The notes beneath the pieces are model-generated. The model was not told where the DNA came from and made no database searches. It saw only the letters and a list, made by a program, of their open reading frames with translations. Both the position numbers and the translations under genes were made by a program. This document shows positions 61,018 to 64,000 of a stretch of 64,000 bases of DNA, piece by piece. The DNA comes from Rhizobiales bacterium GAS188 (GTDB lineage Bacteria > Pseudomonadota > Alphaproteobacteria > Rhizobiales > Beijerinckiaceae), in assembly GCA_900104855.1 (NCBI GenBank), contig FNSS01000001.1, forward strand, positions 7,387,001 to 7,451,000. The letters run 5' to 3'. The first letter of the stretch is position 1. Each line of letters begins with the position of its first letter.

Positions 61018-61665
61018 GTGGCCGCGCCACCCAATGTCCCCCATCCGCGAGGAAATGCCTCGAACGCCAAGGCTGTCGAAAGGCTCTTCGGCGCGGTCAA
61101 GACCTTCATCGGCAAGCGTCGAGAGCTCGAGGCAGAGCCGTTCAAGCCACTGCTCGACGACTGGGGCACGGAGCGGGTCGAGCTGCCGCCCACAACATTG
61201 CCGGTGCTCGAAAGTCTCGATGGAACCTTGGCCAACAGCTGTGCCGCAACCGTCGATTTGGTGGAGCTTCTGGTTCGCGACAGCGCGCACCTGAACTGGC
61301 GACAGACCTACGATGACAGCGATCCCGCCGGCGCCAAACTGCTCGAACGATATGGGTGGACCGAGCTCGTCGGAAACAAGGGGCCGCTCATCAGTCGCAG
61401 ATTGCGCTTGGGCTTCGTCATCTGGGGCCCGAACACGTTCTACCCGCCGCACGCCCACCTGGCCGAGGAGCTCTATGTCGTGCTCTCCGGGACCGGTGAG
61501 TGGGCCAGAGGCGATGAGGGCGAACGGATGCGTTGCCCGGGCGACGTCTTCCTCCACTCGCCGCAAATGTTCCACTCGACACGCAGCTTCGCTGAGCCGG
61601 TGCTCGCAATGTATCTCTGGCGCGGGGCGGAGGACTTGCTCGAAAAGCCTCACTTCAGAGGCTAA
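61018..61665 (+). CDS. DMSP-lyase-family (DddL-like) cupin protein
   Basis: 215 residues from GTG 61018, chosen because GGAGG stands five bases upstream; the longer open frame from 60835 is not conserved. The cupin metal site reads YPPHAHLAEELYVVLSG (His145, His147, Glu151, Tyr153) with a second histidine at His186 (MFHSTRS). NWRQTYDDSDPAGAKLLERY and GWTELVG match the dimethylsulfoniopropionate lyase (DddL-like) family. True DddL cleaves DMSP to dimethyl sulfide and acrylate; many soil relatives are untested, so the substrate is open. Confidence 0.75.
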   Translation: MAAPPNVPHPRGNASNAKAVERLFGAVKTFIGKRRELEAEPFKPLLDDWGTERVELPPTTLPVLESLDGTLANSCAATVDLVELLVRDSAHLNWRQTYDDSDPAGAKLLERYGWTELVGNKGPLISRRLRLGFVIWGPNTFYPPHAHLAEELYVVLSGTGEWARGDEGERMRCPGDVFLHSPQMFHSTRSFAEPVLAMYLWRGAEDLLEKPHFRG

Positions 61666-61800
61666 ACACAGCGGCCCGTGGCTCGCCGGCTAACGCCTCA
61701 TCCGGCCCTTAATCGCCTGCTTACCACGTTCGCCTCATCGCCTTGATCCGGCATCGGCGATCCCTCAACTTCTCCCGGTCACATTGACGTGGAGGTAACC

Positions 61801-62067
61801 ATGAGCGGACCGGGCATGATCGCGGGTGATGAGCTGCGGGCTTTCGTCGAGCGCATCGAGCGGGTCGAGGAAGAGATCAAGGGGCTGATGGAGGACAAGA
61901 AGGAAATCTATGCCGAAGCCAAGGGCAACGGCTTCGACGTCAAGATCCTTCGCGAGGTCATCCGCGTGCGCAAGCAGGATGAGAAGGAGCGCGATGAAAA
62001 GGAATCGCTCCTTGATGTCTATCTGCACGCCATCGAAAGCTCAGCGCCGCTGGCGAAAGCCGCCTGA
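61801..62067 (+). CDS. gapR: GapR-family (DUF2312) nucleoid protein
   Basis: 88 residues, starting MSGPGMIAGDELRAFVERIE. The coiled-coil RVEEEIKGLMEDKKEIYAEA and KGNGFDVKILREVIRVRKQD are diagnostic of GapR, the alphaproteobacterial protein that binds overtwisted DNA ahead of replication and transcription forks. GGAGG precedes the ATG. The upstream in-frame codons MEVT are not conserved. Essential in Caulobacter; present in most alphaproteobacteria, often in several copies. Confidence 0.92.
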   Translation: MSGPGMIAGDELRAFVERIERVEEEIKGLMEDKKEIYAEAKGNGFDVKILREVIRVRKQDEKERDEKESLLDVYLHAIESSAPLAKAA

Positions 62068-62137
62068 AACGGCCTCTCGTGCAGCGAATCCGAAATTCGC
62101 ATCACCACACTAGGCCCGACGGAAGGCTCCTTGTCGA

Positions 62138-62401
62138 CTAAGACTTCCGGAGCCTGTCGACCAGGAGCTCGATAGTTGCGATCGAACGAAAATTCTCAAC
62201 CGTGAGCTCGGGTTGCGGTATGGTGAGATCGAATTCGGCCTCGACCGCCAGCATCAGATTGACCATGTCGATCGAGCTCAGGCCGATCTCGCTGAGCACG
62301 TCGCTCACCGAGATCGGTCGATCGATCGAATTCTTCTCCAGGATTTGACGCACAAGGCCGATCAGCCTGTGTCTCGACCCACCGGATGGGCTATCCAGCA
62401 T
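62138..62401 (-). CDS. Stand-alone acyl carrier protein
   Basis: 87 residues: MLDSPSGGSRHRLIGLVRQI, then helical ACP sequence with the phosphopantetheine site GLSSIDMVNLML (Ser43 instead of the usual DSL context). It is shorter at the C-terminus and clearly different from the housekeeping AcpP. It is divergent from an acyl-CoA dehydrogenase gene (62856), with 454 bases between. Non-housekeeping ACPs of this size occur in polyketide, lipid A, or amino acid:[carrier protein] ligase loci. The partner enzymes are probably to the right of the window. Confidence 0.85.
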   Translation of the reverse strand: MLDSPSGGSRHRLIGLVRQILEKNSIDRPISVSDVLSEIGLSSIDMVNLMLAVEAEFDLTIPQPELTVENFRSIATIELLVDRLRKS

Positions 62402-62855
62402 CTCGACGCTCCCTCGAGCTCCCGTCGGACGGATAACCTCTCATCGTCCGAACAGCGAATATCTGCGCCCGACCCATAAGCTGCAAGCCGCAGAATACTC
62501 TGAAGCAATTTGACGACATTTTATCGAAATTGCTATTCATCTGTGCCGCCTCGCGATGGGGCGACGGATTTGGACGCATAGTCGGACGAAATTGCGGCAA
62601 GTGACCGCATCTTCAAGTGACCGCATCTTTCCTTTCTACGCCGTGATCCGCTTCCGCCATCGAGGTCCGCTTTCCTTATCGAGATCGCCTGGGCCTGTGG
62701 TCACATTGTCGTGGCCCCGGCGTTGCTACTGCCTTTCCGGCAAGTCCAGCGATGTCCCAATCCGGGACGAAGCGCGAGGCCGTGAGAATGCGTGATGGTC
62801 CAAGACGGCTTTGACATCGCGCATCCACACCACAGGCGACCGAGAGGGTAAGACG
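62402..62855. other. Divergent regulatory gap with tandem 16-bp repeat
   Basis: A 454-base gap between divergent ACP and acyl-CoA dehydrogenase genes. It contains a perfect 16-base tandem duplication (CAAGTGACCGCATCTT, 62598-62629), which could be an operator or a small duplication. No gene is supported. It presumably carries both promoters. Confidence 0.5.
62598..62629. repeat. Two tandem 16-bp repeats
   Basis: CAAGTGACCGCATCTT occurs twice without spacer, about 200-230 bases from each divergent start codon. The unit length and placement are compatible with a regulator binding site. Confidence 0.8.
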
Positions 62856-64000
62856 ATGACCATGGTCGATATGCGTATTGCCAAGCCGGCCGGCCCCCGC
62901 GCCAAGATCTTCGATGAGCTGATCAAATCGACCGGCGTATCCCTGGACCTCAAGGCCCGTGTGGAGAGTGCGGCTGTGATCGCAGCCAGCGCTGCCGCAC
63001 TCGTCGACGAGGGCGCCCGCTTTCCCGACGAGGCCTTCGCGGCGCTGCGGGAACAGCGTCTCTTGGGCATCCTGGTGCCGCGCGAGCTCGGCGGCGAAGG
63101 AGCGAGCATCTCGGACGTCGTCGATGTCTGCTACCGGCTCGGCCGGGCTTGTTCATCGACCGCGATGATCTATGCCATGCATCAGACCAAGGTCGCCTGC
63201 CTGGTGCGGCATGGCTACAAGAATCCCTGGCATCAGCGCCTGCTGCAACGGCTTTGCGCCGAGCAATTGTTGCTTGCCTCCTCGACCACGGAGGGGCAAG
63301 GCGGCGGCAATGTCCGTTCCAGCGAAGCCCCCATCGAAAGCGACGGCCACCGGATCGCGCTGACGCGCAATGCCGGCGTCATTTCCTACGGCGCCAAGGC
63401 CGACGGCATCGTGACCACGGCACGCCGCTCCGCCGACGCTTCGAGCTCCGATCAAGTGCTCGTGGCCTTCCTGAAAGAGGACTACACGCTCGAGCCGCAA
63501 AGCAGCTGGGACACGCTCGGCATGCGGGGCACCTGCAGCTCGGGGTTCATCCTGCGGGCAACGGGCGAACAGGCTCAAATCCTGCCTGACCCTTATGAGA
63601 AGATCCACGCCCAGACCATGACGCCGGTCGCCCATCTGATGTGGGCCGGCGCCTGGACCGGCATCGCCACCCATGCGGTCGACCGCGCCAGATCCTTCAT
63701 CCGCAAGGCCTCGCGTCAATCGGGCGGCCAGCTGCCGCCGGGCGCCGCGCAATTCACCAAGGCGAACTCATCCTTGAGCACGCTGCGCGCGGTCGTCGCC
63801 TCGGCGGTCGGGCGCTTCGAGCAGGTCCTGCACGACGAACGAGCCCTCGGCTCAGTGCCGTTTCAGGCCATGATCAATATGACCAAGGTCGACGCATCCG
63901 AGCTCGCGGTCACGACCGTGATGAGCGCGCTGCGGGCTTGCGGACTTTCGGGCTATCGCAATGACGGCGAGTTCAGCGTCGCCCGTCACCTGCGCGATGT
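62856..64000 (+). CDS. Acyl-CoA (or acyl-carrier-protein) dehydrogenase, partial
   Basis: 381 codons run open to the window edge from ATG 62856 (MTMVDMRIAKPAGPRAKIFD). The FAD-dependent acyl-CoA dehydrogenase fold is visible: ALREQRLLGILVPRELGGEG, LLLASSTTEGQGGGNVRSSE (substrate/FAD loop) and LGMRGTCSSGFILR. The 3' end is outside the window. Divergent from a stand-alone ACP, it may act on a carrier-protein-bound substrate, as in pathways that desaturate or oxidise an ACP- or CP-tethered acyl or aminoacyl group. That is inference. Confidence 0.88.
   Translation, partial: MTMVDMRIAKPAGPRAKIFDELIKSTGVSLDLKARVESAAVIAASAAALVDEGARFPDEAFAALREQRLLGILVPRELGGEGASISDVVDVCYRLGRACSSTAMIYAMHQTKVACLVRHGYKNPWHQRLLQRLCAEQLLLASSTTEGQGGGNVRSSEAPIESDGHRIALTRNAGVISYGAKADGIVTTARRSADASSSDQVLVAFLKEDYTLEPQSSWDTLGMRGTCSSGFILRATGEQAQILPDPYEKIHAQTMTPVAHLMWAGAWTGIATHAVDRARSFIRKASRQSGGQLPPGAAQFTKANSSLSTLRAVVASAVGRFEQVLHDERALGSVPFQAMINMTKVDASELAVTTVMSALRACGLSGYRNDGEFSVARHLRD

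Overview
This is a high-GC alphaproteobacterial chromosome segment, most likely Hyphomicrobiales (Rhizobiales). The evidence is the str/rif ribosomal-RNA polymerase cluster, the mdh-sucC-sucD-sucA order, a GapR (DUF2312) protein, HlyU and DUF6489 family proteins, and dispersed rhizobial-type palindromes. I cannot name the genus from sequence alone. Most of the window is ordinary chromosome; accessory material sits at about 28-33 kb and 45-51 kb, with further non-core genes to the right edge.

Region by region. 1-18.1 kb (all minus strand): rplJ-rplL-rpoB-rpoC, then rpsL-rpsG-fusA-tuf, then the start of the S10 operon (rpsJ-rplC-rplD-rplW-rplB, the last cut by the window edge). Terminators follow rpoC and tuf, and hairpins lie in the rplL-rpoB and rpoB-rpoC gaps. 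The usual upstream partners of rplJ (secE-nusG-rplK-rplA) are absent; mdh lies there on the other strand. 18.9-26.1 kb (plus): mdh, sucC, a VapB/VapC-like toxin-antitoxin pair, sucD and sucA. murJ follows. An accessory block (LysR, cupin remnant, aldo/keto reductase, two SDRs, LysR) then separates murJ from trpS. The other two parts of the 2-oxoglutarate dehydrogenase complex, odhB and lpdA, lie beyond trpS on the minus strand with a tiny lipoprotein gene between them, so the TCA cluster has been split.

37-45 kb: a GNAT, a DUF2167 membrane protein, a small membrane protein, and a compact minus-strand operon with overlapping start/stop codons at every junction (SDR, MarR, enoyl-CoA hydratase, acyl-CoA dehydrogenase, aminobenzoate/benzoate-type CoA ligase, RidA). 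It looks like an aerobic aryl-CoA (2-aminobenzoyl-CoA type) catabolic operon, but its ring monooxygenase is not in the window.

45.3-50.8 kb: tRNA-Lys(TTT) is followed 5.4 kb later by an exact 39-bp copy of its 3' end. The DNA between is decayed and mosaic: an IS21 remnant, a truncated MFS transporter, a broken DUF1348 gene, small secreted/lipoprotein genes and a YejA-like solute-binding protein. I read this as an integrative element or island that has lost its integrase.

50.8-64 kb: hypothetical genes, an RMND1/DUF155 protein, a LysR-amidase-MFS cluster, HlyU plus a secreted protein, a NUDIX hydrolase, a DMSP-lyase-family cupin, GapR, and at the right edge a stand-alone acyl carrier protein divergent from an acyl-CoA dehydrogenase that runs out of the window. 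That last pair may be the edge of a carrier-protein-dependent biosynthetic locus.
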